Source: Timema cristinae (lineage: Eukaryota > Arthropoda > Insecta > Phasmatodea > Timematidae). Taken from it: a stretch of 64,000 nucleotides of DNA. The position numbers and the translations under genes are program-made. Positions 1 through 10,884 of the stretch are shown in pieces (position 1 is the first letter of the stretch; the number at the start of each line of letters is the position of its first letter). Location of the stretch: contig JBCFYV010000012.1 in the NCBI GenBank assembly GCA_039000515.1, positions 31,674,821 through 31,738,820 on the forward strand. The letters run 5' to 3'. The notes under the pieces were generated by a model. That model was not told where the DNA came from. It did not search any database and saw nothing but the letters and a program-made list of their open reading frames with translations.

Positions 1-154
1 TATTCTTTAATAAGTCTTTTTTAACTCTTTTTCATAACTATTAAAATTAAATATGTTTTCTTGGAATCTTGAATAATTATTATTTTAAAATTATTGTTTA
101 ATCAGATAAAAATATATATTTTAATTAAACCACAAAAAAAACGGTTGGGCTTTT

Positions 155-830
155 TTAAAAAAACCTTAGGTTTTTTCCAACCATGGTATCAACACAACTC
201 CTGTAATCCTCATACACACTTTTCACTCTCGTTACAACTCCTCTTTCCACTTCGGCGTCCTCCATCGCTTTCCAAACTTTATTTCTATCCACGCTATCAT
301 ATGGCATAGTTATGTCTAGACCTCTGGTCCCTAAATTTGTGCCATTCCTCTCTCCACCTTCCTTTAATTTTATTTCATATTCTCTTTTCCAGTAGCTTCT
401 CATATATTTTACTACAGTGGCACATAAGCATTATCCCCCTATAATTTATACACCTATTTGTGTCTCCTTTCTTGAAAATAGGTCTTCAGTTACCTTGTTC
501 TCTTCCAAACCACTCTGAGCACCCTGTATAACCAATTAACCAGTGTATACCTACTTCACCTGCTGCTCTTGTCATTTCCATAGTCAGTTCATCCATACAC
601 CAGTGCTTTCCCTTGTTTCATTTTCTTTAATGCATCCTCCACCTCTTTCCACATTGGATCTCTTTCTTTTTATCCTATTTCTTCCACTCCTCTGTTTCAC
701 TCTCATTCCTTTCCTATTCCGGGTAAACATTTTCTCAAAATATCTCATTCATAGTTACTTTTTTCTTCTCCTGTCTTCATCTATCATTCTAACTTCTTGT
801 CTTATGGCAATGCATGATAGAAGTAAATGT
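155..830 (-). mobile_element. LINE fragment, inverted 5' part
   Basis: On the minus strand this reads as the start of a non-LTR reverse transcriptase: an AAGEVG..WLIGY segment near 500-580, GDTNRCINYRGIMLM near 420-480, then PYDSVDRNKVWKAMEDA and VKSVYEDYRSCVDT near 190-310. Frames are broken. The next part of the same protein (QGVRQGC onward) lies on the opposite strand starting at about 831, so the two halves are one insertion with an inverted 5' end. The clade is not assigned. Confidence 0.75.
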
Positions 831-1528
831 TAGGGTGGATTAAGCTTTAAGCATTGAACAGGGTGTTAGACAAGGTTGTGTTATATCTTCATGGTTGTTT
901 AATGTATTCATGAATAAGTGTATGAAGGATGCTTGTGAGGACACAGTTGGTGTACAAATGGACAATGTGAATGTGAGAGTGCTGTTATATGCAGATGATG
1001 CTATGTTGATGGCTGAGAATGAAAGTGACTTGCAGAATGCAATAAATTGGTTTAATGTGGCAACAGGTAGAATGAAGCTCCGTGTAAATGTCTCCAAAAC
1101 TAAGGTGATAGTTTTTGATAAGGACAGATCAGGAAATGATTGTTAGATTCGTATAAATAAAAAAAACTGTTAGCACAAGTGAATAATTTTGTGTATTTTG
1201 GCCGAATGTTCTGTAAAAATGGAAGAATTGATTGTCAAATCGATAGAACGGTGAATGCATCTCTGAGATTAGTTGGAAGTATGTGAAGCGTGAGTTTTTC
1301 AGGAGAAACACAAGAGCAAGGTGAATGCAGTTGGAATGAGATATCCAAGAAATATATGTGGAAAAGCTCGTATGAATAGACTCGGTAATAAATGGGTGCT
1401 AAAGGAATGCAGTTTGAAAGGGAATCCATTAGGTAAATGTGTAGATAAAGTGATGAAGCAAATATATGACAGTAGAGTGTGTATCAAAAGGAAGGAAAAG
1501 GCCATGTAAGACTCGGCTAAATTTGGAC
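831..1528 (+). mobile_element. LINE fragment, sense part (RT core onward)
   Basis: The plus strand reads EQGVRQGCVISSWLFNVF, then LLYADDAMLMAE (the YADD catalytic motif of the reverse transcriptase palm), then INWFNVATGRMKLRVNVSKT. After a frame break it reads MRYPRNICGKARMNRLGNK and WVLKECSLKGNPLGKC. It matches the copies at 10,250-11,745 and 3,905-4,345. The fragment is interrupted near 1,528 and resumes at about 1,986. Confidence 0.85.
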
Positions 1529-1985
1529 TTCAATGGTTTAATTCCAAGTGCAGCGACTGTGAGTGCTATTTTGATAATCTCATTGTTGCTTAGAACGAAA
1601 AGAAAACCTGTTAAACGATTGTGGATTATACCTTGGGTTGGGAGATGAAATTCAAGAGGGATTAACAGTTAGTTGCCTGCTAAAGGAACTTCAAACTGAA
1701 GATCCGGAATCTAATTAAAAATATTTACGCATGGACTGTGAAACTTTTAAATATTTGGTAGCAAGTCACTCCATTAATTAAAAGAAAAAAATAAACACCT
1801 AAGAAATGCTAAGACTGATTCGCACATGTAGGATAATCTTTCAGTCGCCATTTTCTTTGATCAAACCTTAGAGCATGTTCTATAACGAAAATATGTGATC
1901 AAAGATCTTTGAGGAGTCGTCAAAGTTACATCACATTTTCTTTGATTAAAGAAATTTGACATAAATGTGATAGTGTAATACCAGC
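1529..1985 (+). mobile_element. PIF/Harbinger-like remnant
   Basis: Broken plus-strand frames carry the N-terminal part of a Harbinger (HARBI1-like) transposase: RLWIIPWVGR near 1,615, LLKELQTEDPES near 1,680 and RMDCETFKYLVA near 1,730. The rest of the gene is missing. The right end, read inward, begins GGCTGGTATTACAC and is followed by TAA, compatible with a 3-bp Harbinger target duplication. No matching left end was found, so this is a deleted and truncated copy inside the LINE. Confidence 0.55.
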
Positions 1986-2165
1986 CTAAGTGAAGATGGA
2001 TTGAGTACAAAGTGGTTGTTTTTTTTAGCTATATGCACAGTTTCATGCCTAACCCATATGGGATCGGTGTGATTGTGTATTTAAGTCTGTATGAATATGT
2101 GCACATATGTATGTATATGTGTGTCTGTTTATGTGAGATGTATTGTATTGTATGTGTGTACACAC
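1986..2165 (+). mobile_element. LINE 3' end with TATG-rich tail
   Basis: This matches the 3' ends of the LINE copies at 4,215-4,345 and 11,615-11,740, including a T-run followed by AGCTATATGCACA and GTGTGATT. It finishes in TG- and TATG-rich simple sequence. It completes the copy interrupted at 1,528. Confidence 0.65.
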
Positions 2166-3904
2166 ATGCAGCCATGATATTTTCTATTGAAGCAGAAAAA
2201 AAGAGTAGTAATTTGTTGTTTCTGGTAATTATCTATGCAAAAATTACACATTTTTAAGGTTGTCTTGGTGCTAGTGATGGAGGATAGTTTCAAAGAGACA
2301 TATTATTCTATTATACAAAGGTCTTCAAACTCCGAGTCATTTCAATTGTAGGCAAAACTTTATTTAATTTGTTCAATAGAATGCACCTTGTTAAGGGAGT
2401 GTTGGCATTTTCATTTCTCCTTGAAGTAGGAGGCTAAACATTTGGTTTTAATCCCAGTTTGAGTATTCAGGTCTGGCCAATGAAGCAGTTAAATATATTA
2501 TACCTTTCACAACTTCAATTCTTAAACATAAAAACAGACTATTCAAAGTGTAGAGTGAAAATATTTCAAATTTGTAATCCAATAAATAGTATTTATTTCA
2601 CTAAACATGTTTCAACTATCTGTTTGCACAAATTGAGATTGACAAATAACAAAAATTATAAAAACTACTCAAATCTTTGTGGGTCAACAATTATGTATCT
2701 AATTTCAAGATCTAAATTCAAGTGGGTTGTAAGCCAAGGAAGTTAGAGAACTTTTACTATAGTGAATATTAATCATATGATCCACTGAAACTACTTGCAA
2801 TAATACGCTTACATGTCTACTTTTACATCTATTTTGCTTTTTGTCTTTCTTTTGTTTTATTTTATTCCACTTATAATAATCTACCGGTACACAAACCTGC
2901 ATTAGAATGAGAATTTTAATCTAATAAATTTATTACATCATGTAGAAAATAAAACATGCAATAAATAATATAAGACCAACTTTCAGTACTTCAAGCTGAT
3001 TTTGGACCCTAGTCATTTAAGGATGACGTGCTACAAGACCCATGCATACATTTAGTTGGTGCCGCTGGTGATTGATTGTTAGTCAAAGCAGGATGGGACA
3101 CATTGACCATTAGGGTTTTGGTGATTTCCAATAAGTATCAATCAGAACATGACTGATTCTTAAGCTCAAAGGAACAAAGCAATTATCACATAGCTTTTTT
3201 AATTTTGTTTGAGGTCAATGATTTAGTTAAAATTTATAATTAATAAACAATGTTCAAGAAATACAGTGCCTTTAGCATGATAAACATTTTCGACATTCAC
3301 AACCAAGTTAATCGTTAAATGCCACAAGGCATCTTCCTAATAAAGCAGACTTTTAATACAAACTTTGTTGTGGTTAATATTGAAAACGTTTCTCTATATG
3401 ATCAGTATTATTTTATAAGTATTGATATGATTTACCAAAAGTGACAGCTGCAGAGCTTATGATTTTACATATTAATCTTCAAAAATTGGTTTAATAATTT
3501 CTGTAGTTGTTGAAAACCTTTCTGAATCTGATTGTACCTTCTAAGGAAAGTGAGATCAAATTATTGAAATGTTTGTGAGTGCTAGAGTTTCCCTTGAATT
3601 CTACTTTTTTTCTTTCTACAATTCTATAATGAATGTTTCAGTAAAACATATCATTTCAATAAGTATTGTGAAACTTAATCATAATTCTTTCAAAACTACA
3701 ATGATTGTAACTAAGTGACGAGCCAATCTTGCCTAAATTAAAGTTTAACTATGCTGAATCTTAAGGGGTGTGTTAAGTCCACTTTTTCAATTTGAAGCAA
3801 AACAAATATGTATTCTTGAAGTCAAATTAAAATTTGAATATTATTTTTTTATTATTTAATGTTGCAAAAATATATTAAACTGTGCATATTTATATAACTT
3901 TTTA
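2166..3904. other. AT-rich stretch, no feature recognised
   Basis: The short open frames here show no conserved motif and the composition is uniform AT-rich. I see no gene, RNA or clear terminal repeats. Confidence 0.5.
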
Positions 3905-4345
3905 CACAAAATATAGTTTACAAAAATGAATGGGTGCTGCAGGAGTACTGTTTGAAACGGAATCCATTGGTCAATGGAAAAGAGGCATCTTAGTTTGGTT
4001 TGGGAATGTAGAAAGAATGAGTGTGGATCGAGTGGCGAGGTAAATATATGATGGAAGAGTGTGTGGATCAAAAGGAGTGGGTAGGCCATGTATGATATGG
4101 CTAAATGTTGTAGACAAATTTGTGAAAAAGAGAAGCATTAAGAGTTTTAAGAATAAAGAATTATGTGTATGACAGTGTATGGACGTTGTTGAAGTGAAGG
4201 GAGTATGCAAGGATAGGAAAGTGTGAAAAACGTTAAGATAAATTAAGTACGAAGTTACTTTTTTTTAAGCTATATGCACATTAAAAAAATTGCCTCCCTC
4301 CTAAGGTATGGTGTGATTAGGTATGTATGTATTTTAATTGCAAAA
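3905..4345 (+). mobile_element. LINE 3' fragment
   Basis: This is a 5'-truncated copy of the same LINE family as 831-2165 and 10,250-11,745. It starts at the AATGGGTGCTGCAGGAGT segment, continues through ATGGGTAGGCCATGTATG-like sequence near 4,080 and ends with the shared AGCTATATGCACA and GTATGTATGTAT tail. No frame is intact. Confidence 0.75.
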
Positions 4346-5559
4346 ATGTTGAACATATATTTTGGCTAAATGAATCTAGTATATATCACAACATGCAGAT
4401 TTTACCTTTTGCCATGTGAATGTTATTTATAATCTATATAACAGCACATAATGACAACAAATTAATATAAATGAGTATTTTAGTATATAAATATTTTTAT
4501 GGCAAAGCTTTATAATTGTAAATGCCAATTTTTATTTTATAAAGTGAATTCTGAGTTGTTGTTTTTTATGATATGCACACCCTTAATAAATCCTCTTTGT
4601 TCAAATTATAAACTAGAGATTCTCAACCTTTTCAGAATAATATAGTATGACTGAAATATATCGGCATGTATGGTATTTGCAAGATTCTAAAATAATAATT
4701 TTATTTCGAAACATGTCTGGTATTTCATTTAAGTAATTGAATATTTTTATAAAATACTATGCATGGTGTATCCTTATTTCCTTGACTGTATTCTAAATAA
4801 AACAATATGCTGCATATTTGATATTTAAAAAACTAAATCATCACCAGCAGTTTGAAGTTATCCAAGAAACATGAAGTTAAAAATAAGCATACTATTTAAG
4901 TCCAGTTTTGAACAATCCTTTCAAAAGCAAATATTATACAGTATAGTTGCATTTTTATTTTTTCAAAAAATAATTGTTATTAATAGTTTTGTTTTACTAA
5001 CGCAACTAGAGGCTATAAAATATTCTTAAAAAAACTCCATGGTGTGCGTCAGCAATTGAGTTATACTGACCAAGTGGCCGCCACTGTTAGCAATGATAGT
5101 GCCAACATTTGTAGATACAGGATGTCATGTGGTCAGTACAATGAACCCTCGAACCCTCTGGGTTCTATTATTGTACAATTTATAATTTTCACTTTTCATT
5201 TTGCTTATCAACTATACCTATAATATACTACAGCTTGAATATGGTTTTGCACAGATTTATATTTTTTCTTTGTTTGATGGTGATTAATTTCAGAACTTTG
5301 CTATTTAACAATCTTAATGATGATTTTTTAGAAATGTTACTGTTCTATTTGACTCAATTTATTGATATATTAGTTTCTCATTGAATAAATTATCTTCGTG
5401 TTCTGTTTCATATTTATATTGTTTAATTGACCAAAGAAGTTGTACCAATTAATCCAATTAGCTGTTCCATCCAAGTATGTTCCTTATATTATAAATTAAT
5501 TTTCTCCTTACTACAACTAATATGAATATTAATAAAACTAACAATGAGTTACAAATTAC
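4346..5559. other. AT-rich stretch, possible copia 3' flank
   Basis: There is no coding motif. Its left part is plain AT-rich DNA. Its right part follows the copia RNase H remnant and could hold that element's 3' LTR, but I found no partner LTR to prove it. Confidence 0.4.
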
Positions 5560-7170
5560 AATTATTGTCTAATTTATCTGGTGGAAGTGACTTAGTTAAC
5601 ATAACAGCTAACAGCATATTTTGATTGGCTATAAGAAGCTGAAACTAAACCATCATCTAATTTATCACAAATGAAATGATATTTGATGTCTATTTTTTTG
5701 TCCTTTTTTGGTGTTTATTGTTTTTAATTAGATGTAAGGCATTCTGGTTGTTCACAAATTGTTGAGTTGGTTCATCTATGTCGACACCGAGTTCCTGGAG
5801 AAATGTGAAGCCAGGTGATTTCAACTGCTGCATCGGAATATATGAATTTTTGATTTCAGTATTGAGGAGCCCATTTTAATTGTGAGAGCTTTTGTTTGTT
5901 TTGCAGATTGAATTAGACTTGTTGCTGCTGAAATCCTGAGGCTGTTGCATAAAAAATCCTCTTCCAGAGCTTTATTGAGAAATGCACTTTTAACATTGAA
6001 TTGTTGCATATTCATTTTGTACAATGCTGCCAATGTTAGAAGAATCTAAATTGATTTGTGCTTCACGACTGAAGAAAACGTGTGTCTCCATAGTCAATAC
6101 CGGGTCTTTGATAGTACCCTTTTGTGCACGGTCTTGCTTTAAAACTAATCATGCTGTCATCTGGTTTATATTTTATTTTATAAGCCCACTTGCAATCCAT
6201 AGCGTGATGATCTGGAGGTAAAGACACTAATGCCAACCCATTATTTTGACTAATGAATAAATTTACTCTTTCATCACACTGATTTATTGGATGCCACTGT
6301 CTCTTTATATGTCTGTGGCTCCTGCACAAGCTACGTAATTCTTGAAACAAGCTAGTGAGCGAATTTTGTCACAATTGCGAATATTTTTTCTCGGTTGAAC
6401 TACTTCAACAAGGTTCTTGAACCTGTAATTCTATTTCTAAATATTCAAAAATGGCTGGTGTCGCTGCAGCTTCGTAGGTTTTTGTCAAACAAATGCATTT
6501 GTATGTGGCATAGTCCAATCCCAGTTCTGCATCATATTTCATTGCATTTTCGTTGAAGATCAGATCTTGTGCTAATGGTATTTTCATTGTTACTGGAACA
6601 TATAACTTATAACTGGTACCGTAACCATTATAGCTATGATCCTTTTCTAAGATTTGCTTTGGAACTTATATTGAGACAGTCTTAAGAGTATGTATGAAGG
6701 ATTTAGATACAAATTTCCTCATATGTTTGGTTGAAGTTTTCTTTCTGAAATACTTTTCATAAGGCATCTTGTCACAATCGAGTTTGCATGGATGTCAATT
6801 TAATGTATAAAATGCTGTGTTAGTGGCTTCTGCCCAAAGTGTCTCAGGAAGGCCAGATTTGAGGACCATAGTTGGGAGCACGTTCCCGATAGATCTAGTT
6901 CATTGTTCTGCTTTACCATTATTCTCTGGCTTGTACGACAAACTGGTTTCATGGATAATATTCTTCTGCTTGAAATAATTGCTCAAATACTCATTTACAA
7001 ATTCAGTTTCGTTGTCATCCCTAACAATATGAATTTTGTTGTCTGTATGTTTTCCACCAAATGTTCAAACTCCATGAACACAGTATCATCGTCAAGGCAT
7101 CCCATCATACATAAAGACAACAAATTATTTGGATCTATCAAGAGATTTCTAAGGTATTTTTCCATATAAA
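5560..7170 (-). mobile_element. Ty1/copia remnant: integrase, RT and RNase H
   Basis: Minus-strand pieces appear in copia order. Integrase: FMEFEHLVENIQ near 7,080, YKPENNGKAEQ near 6,920 and LPETLWAEATNTAFY near 6,830. Reverse transcriptase: LPPDHHAMDCKWAYKIKYKP and KGYYQRPGIDYGDT at 6,063-6,240, then MQQFNVKSAFL near 6,000. RNase H end: IDIKYHFICDKLDDGL near 5,660. Stops and frameshifts are frequent, so it is inactive. The remaining domains of the same element lie upstream on the minus strand at 9,290-9,490 and 11,990-12,990. Confidence 0.88.
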
Positions 7171-7850
7171 TTGATGTGAATAAATAAACTCTTCAGTTTT
7201 ATAAGTATTGGACTGGTATAAAAAAAACTTTTTTGTTTTCTTCACACATCCTGGGATTAAATGTTTACTATGGTTAAAGAAGGGCACAAAATAGATTGAA
7301 AAAATATATTACTAATCATATTTAGCTATTAAATAACTTTCCATCAGCTACATTTTCATAGACATTTTGAAAGCTGGTATGATAAAATCTTTTGTAATAA
7401 CCATCATACAATACTATCTATCATTCATACGTTCCAAGTTCCAACACATAAGATAGACGTGATAGATAGATCTAAATATACTATAATATGGTTAAACCAT
7501 TATAATTTTCAATGTTTAAATAAATATAAAAATACCAATATTTATTACTATGCAAATTTTAAAATTATTACTTGAAAAAAAAAATCCAGATTAAAATTTC
7601 GATACGGATACTTAATGTTATCGATACTTTTCTTTAGATACTAATACGGTGTAATGACATTGTTTTGGACCCCTCTCATATATTTAAAAAGTCATGGATA
7701 AAGGTATTTTTCTTCAAAAAACTGTATATAAATTGTCTCTTTAGTACTTCATCCATGGAGAGTCATGCGCTTTTCAAAAATGTCAGTGAATTGCACCATT
7801 AAAATTTATTTTTTCTTTCAATGATCAACTGCATAGATTAAATATATATT
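7171..7850. other. AT-rich insert within the copia remnant
   Basis: No coding motif is present. A stretch of about 75 bases at 7,585-7,660 (GATACGGATACTTAATG) is similar to 9,145-9,220, which suggests both flank, or are the ends of, something inserted into the copia element. Confidence 0.35.
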
Positions 7851-8094
7851 TAGCGCCACGTCTTACTACCCGTTCGGGATACGCTTTAAGTACTAATTAC
7901 GTTAATGGATTTAGGAATTGGGAAGGTTGAATTAAGGAAGTGAACCCGCATTTGCGTGGAGGTAGAGTGGAAAACCATTCAGGAAAAACCACCCCCAGTT
8001 CACCCGACCAATTCGAACCGCGATCTCCCTGTCCTCAGCTGTCGAGCTCAACACAACAAGCGCGTTAGCCAACTACGCCACCGAGGCGGGTATC
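7851..8094 (-). mobile_element. tRNA-derived SINE, family B
   Basis: Read on the minus strand it starts with a tRNA-like head (GCCTCGGTGGCGTAGTTGGC as A box, GGTTCGAATT as B box). It continues through a conserved body (CCCGCATTTGCGTGGAGG on the plus strand) to a tail ending GAACGGGTAGTAAGACGTGG. It is one of at least 15 copies or fragments in this window and interrupts the copia remnant. Confidence 0.85.
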
Positions 8095-8304
8095 AACTCT
8101 ATAGAATTTAGCAAAATCTTGTGACTTGCTGGCTCCCTCTACCAATAGAAGCTAGCCTTCACAACACCTGTCGACAAGACTCTTTCTATTAGTTGGTTTT
8201 AAACTTGGTGACAATGGGTCCAAGAGGCAAGAGGTTGGCCATATATAAGCTGCTTGTGCGTATGACTACACACAGTGCCATTAACTTAAATCCATAGTGC
8301 ACAT

Positions 8305-8582
8305 TGGGTGACCTGGTGGTCTAGGAGTAAGGTGTCAGACTTTTGTGCTGGGGTCCCGGGTTCAATTCTCGGGCCCGGCACAGATTTATCTGATTGCCAA
8401 ACCCTTCCTTCACCTCTGACAAGACTTGTATTAATCACAACTTATGAATATGGAGAATCTCAGGCCTTCAGAATGGTTCGGATTCCACGTTAAACTGTAG
8501 ATCCTCCATTTCATCTCATAATAACCCTACCATTACACATTAGCGTGTGTATAACCTAAACGGGTAGTAAGATGTGGTGTTA

Positions 8583-8621
<39 letters not shown>

Positions 8622-8623
8622 TA
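8305..8623 (+). mobile_element. tRNA-derived SINE, family A
   Basis: The tRNA-like head has an A box around TGGTGGTCTAGG and a B box GGTTCAATTC. An unrelated middle follows (CAAACCCTTCCTTCACC), then a 3' tail GGGTAGTAAGATGTGGTG and an AAT repeat. It is nearly identical in layout to the copy at 10,566. The last 40 or so bases are shared with SINE family B although the heads differ. Confidence 0.88.
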
Positions 8624-8859
8624 ATAAGGGTACATTAAATATATTGGAGAGAAAAATCACAGGAAAGCAACCTGTGAAGTTAACAAAAACTGTTATTTTA
8701 TATATCTAATCTTCAGTACAAAAGTAAAATCATCTAAATAGAACGTGTGCAAATTAAAAGTCTTGTTTATTTAATAAGATTAATTATAATAATCAGATCA
8801 AGTAACTGTGGACAAGTGAGCAGTAAGGCATACTTGCGTTATCACCATCGTAAAACCCA

Positions 8860-9135
8860 ACATTGTTATAAGGTAGTGCTCAACCACAGAGCATATCTCA
8901 CTATAAATCTGTATCATCTTAATTGGTGCTTGATCACAGGGTGGATATCAGCTAATTAAACCGTTATCAATATAATTGGCTCCCAATCGTGGAGCAATTA
9001 TATCATCAAAATACCGTACCACTCTAATTAATGCTTGATCATGGTGAAAATATCAGCTAACTAAACAGTATCTCAATAATCGGCGCCCATCGTGGGCCGA
9101 GAACACTTTAATTGGCACCCATTGTGGGCAAAAAA
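8860..9135. repeat. Diverged tandem units with GGCGCCCA-like motif
   Basis: Two units about 104 bases apart (8,928-8,992 and 9,032-9,096) share GCTTGATCA, ATATCAGCTAA and a closing TTGGCTCCCAATCGTGG or TCGGCGCCCATCGTGGG. A third TTGGCACCCATTGTGGG follows at 9,111. The motif resembles a retroelement leader or primer-binding site, but which element it belongs to is unclear. Confidence 0.45.
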
Positions 9136-9289
9136 TATTTTTCCATATTAAAATTTTGATAAGGATACTTACTGTTATTGATACTTTTTCTCTCAATACA
9201 GGTACAGTATTGATATTTTTCTTCCGATACTTTAAATGAGTACAGTATTGATACCACATCTCTATTCTGATGTAGTTTACCATACGTGC

Positions 9290-9491
9290 ATGATAAAAAA
9301 AAATCTTTTATGAAGTAATTCATTTTAAATTTTAAATTCAGAATCAAACCACAATCAGCAATTTTCTTCAAATTTTCAAAATTTACATGACCCAGCCTCC
9401 AGTGCCATATCAAAGCTAAATAATTGAAGCATAATTTTCTTGCTCGAATTTTTCCATACAAAATAGCATTTTTTAACAGGGAGTCGAACAA
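9290..9491 (-). mobile_element. Ty1/copia remnant: GAG-pre-integrase domain
   Basis: The minus strand reads NAILYGKIRARKLCFNY, then IWHWRLGHVNFENLKKIAD. This is the HRRLGHVN-type zinc-binding region that sits between protease and integrase in copia polyproteins (here HWRLGH). It lies in the expected order between the protease remnant at about 12,100 and the integrase at about 7,100. Confidence 0.85.
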
Positions 9492-9639
9492 AATTTTTAT
9501 TGGTTCTGGTACTTTTCGGTTCCTGATAGTGTTCTGGTTCCCGTTCTTTAATCTAAAAAAAATAAATTAGCACAGCGTTTTTCTATCCATTTGGACTATG
9601 TTTATGTACTAATTTCAATAATGTCTTTTAATGGATGAA

Positions 9640-9705
9640 GGCTATATTTTTTATATTTAGAGAAGGTATATCCGCATTTGTGTGGAAGGAAATAATAATA
9701 AAATC
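9640..9705 (-). mobile_element. Short SINE-B fragment
   Basis: About 60 bases resemble the middle of SINE family B (CCGCATTTGTGTGGAAGG on the plus strand). Confidence 0.4.
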
Positions 9706-9756
9706 ACACATTTGTAGCCGATGATTTCCACACGTTCATCATAGACTCTGCCTTAA

Positions 9757-9905
9757 AATCTGAGTGAAGAATGACCTTGGGCATGGTACAATTCCTGGAT
9801 AGCTCTGTGGTTAGAGCATTGGCGTGCTAAGCCAAAAGTATCGGGTTCGATTCCCGTGTCCAGATGTCATTTTTCAATTTTCAGAATATGTTGTGTTTAA
9901 ATAGT
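9757..9905 (+). repeat. tRNA-like repeat, family C
   Basis: CCTGGATAGCTCTGTGG and a GGTTCGATTCCCG T-arm form an imperfect tRNA cloverleaf at about 9,792-9,865 with anticodon-loop sequence GTGCTAAGC. The acceptor stem has mismatches, so a functional tRNA is doubtful. The upstream 35-45 bases (GAATGACCTTGGGCAT) and the downstream TTTTTCAATTTTCAGAAT also recur at 40,815-40,935, so the tRNA-like part sits inside a longer repeat. Confidence 0.6.
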
Positions 9906-10249
9906 TTAAAAAATTCAAGCTATATTAAATTATAAAATTAACTTTTAAATATACTGTAATAGTAACAGAAACATTAATTTTGATACAATGATTTTTAAGA
10001 TGTACATTAATATGTACTTGATATTAATATAGTTGTATTGGCAACTCTGCAAAGTTTGTGTTATGTTGGCTATCTCTATATCATACTCCCTGTAACTGTA
10101 TCTTACTGTTAGTAGTTCGTTGGTCTGATTACTGGTTAGTTGTTTCTGTCATAGATTATATTAAATACACTGTTTACACTATGTCAATGCGTGTGTGATT
10201 TTGTTTCATGGCCTATTAATCCTAATACTTGATACAGTCTTGCACTAAG

Positions 10250-10565
10250 CTTATTTGTGTTCTACCAACCCTATAGAGAGGCAGACACCTTTCTATTTCT
10301 TTTTCTTTACCTACTCTTCATACCCTCCTTCCCTCAACAACAGTTTACTAAGTTCTGACCTTGACATTCCTTTAGCATGCATAAAGGTAGATGGAGCTTT
10401 GAGTGCATGGTTTGACATTGACCAGGGTGTTAGACAAGGTTGTGTTATGTCTCCATGGCTGTTTAATGTATTCATAAATAAGTGTATGAAGGATGCGTGT
10501 GAGACATGGTTAGTGTACAAATAAATAATGTGAATATGAGAATGCTGCTATATTAATAGCTAAGA
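10250..10565 (+). mobile_element. LINE fragment, RT core
   Basis: The plus strand reads GALSAWFDIDQGVRQGC, then VMSPWLFNVFINKCMKDAC. This is the same LINE as at 831-1528. Compared with that copy the YADD region is deleted, and the remainder is interrupted by a SINE at 10,566. Confidence 0.85.
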
Positions 10566-10830
10566 GGTGACCTGGTGGTCTAGGGGTATGGTGTCGGACT
10601 TCTGTGCTGGGGTTTGGGGTTCAATCCTCGGTCCTGGCACAGATTTATCTGGTTACCAAACCCTTCCTTCACCTCTGACAAGACATCTTGTGAATGTGGG
10701 GAATGCCAGGCCTCCACCATGGTTCGGATTCCACATTAAACTGTAGGTCCTCCATTCCATCTCACAATCACCCTACCATTACACATTAGCGTAAGTGTGT
10801 ATAACCCGAACAGGTAGTATGACATGGTGC

Positions 10831-10882
<52 letters not shown>
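10566..10882 (+). mobile_element. tRNA-derived SINE, family A, inside the LINE
   Basis: Same head and body as the copy at 8,305, with A box TGGTGGTCTAGG and B box GGTTCAATCC, ending in about 18 ATT units. The LINE resumes directly after the ATT run (AATGCATTAAATCG), so this SINE inserted after the LINE. Confidence 0.88.

Positions 10883-10884
<2 letters not shown>

Noticed and set aside
9792..9865. Functional tRNA gene
   Set aside because: The acceptor and T stems have mismatches, and the sequence is part of a longer repeat with a second, more degraded copy.
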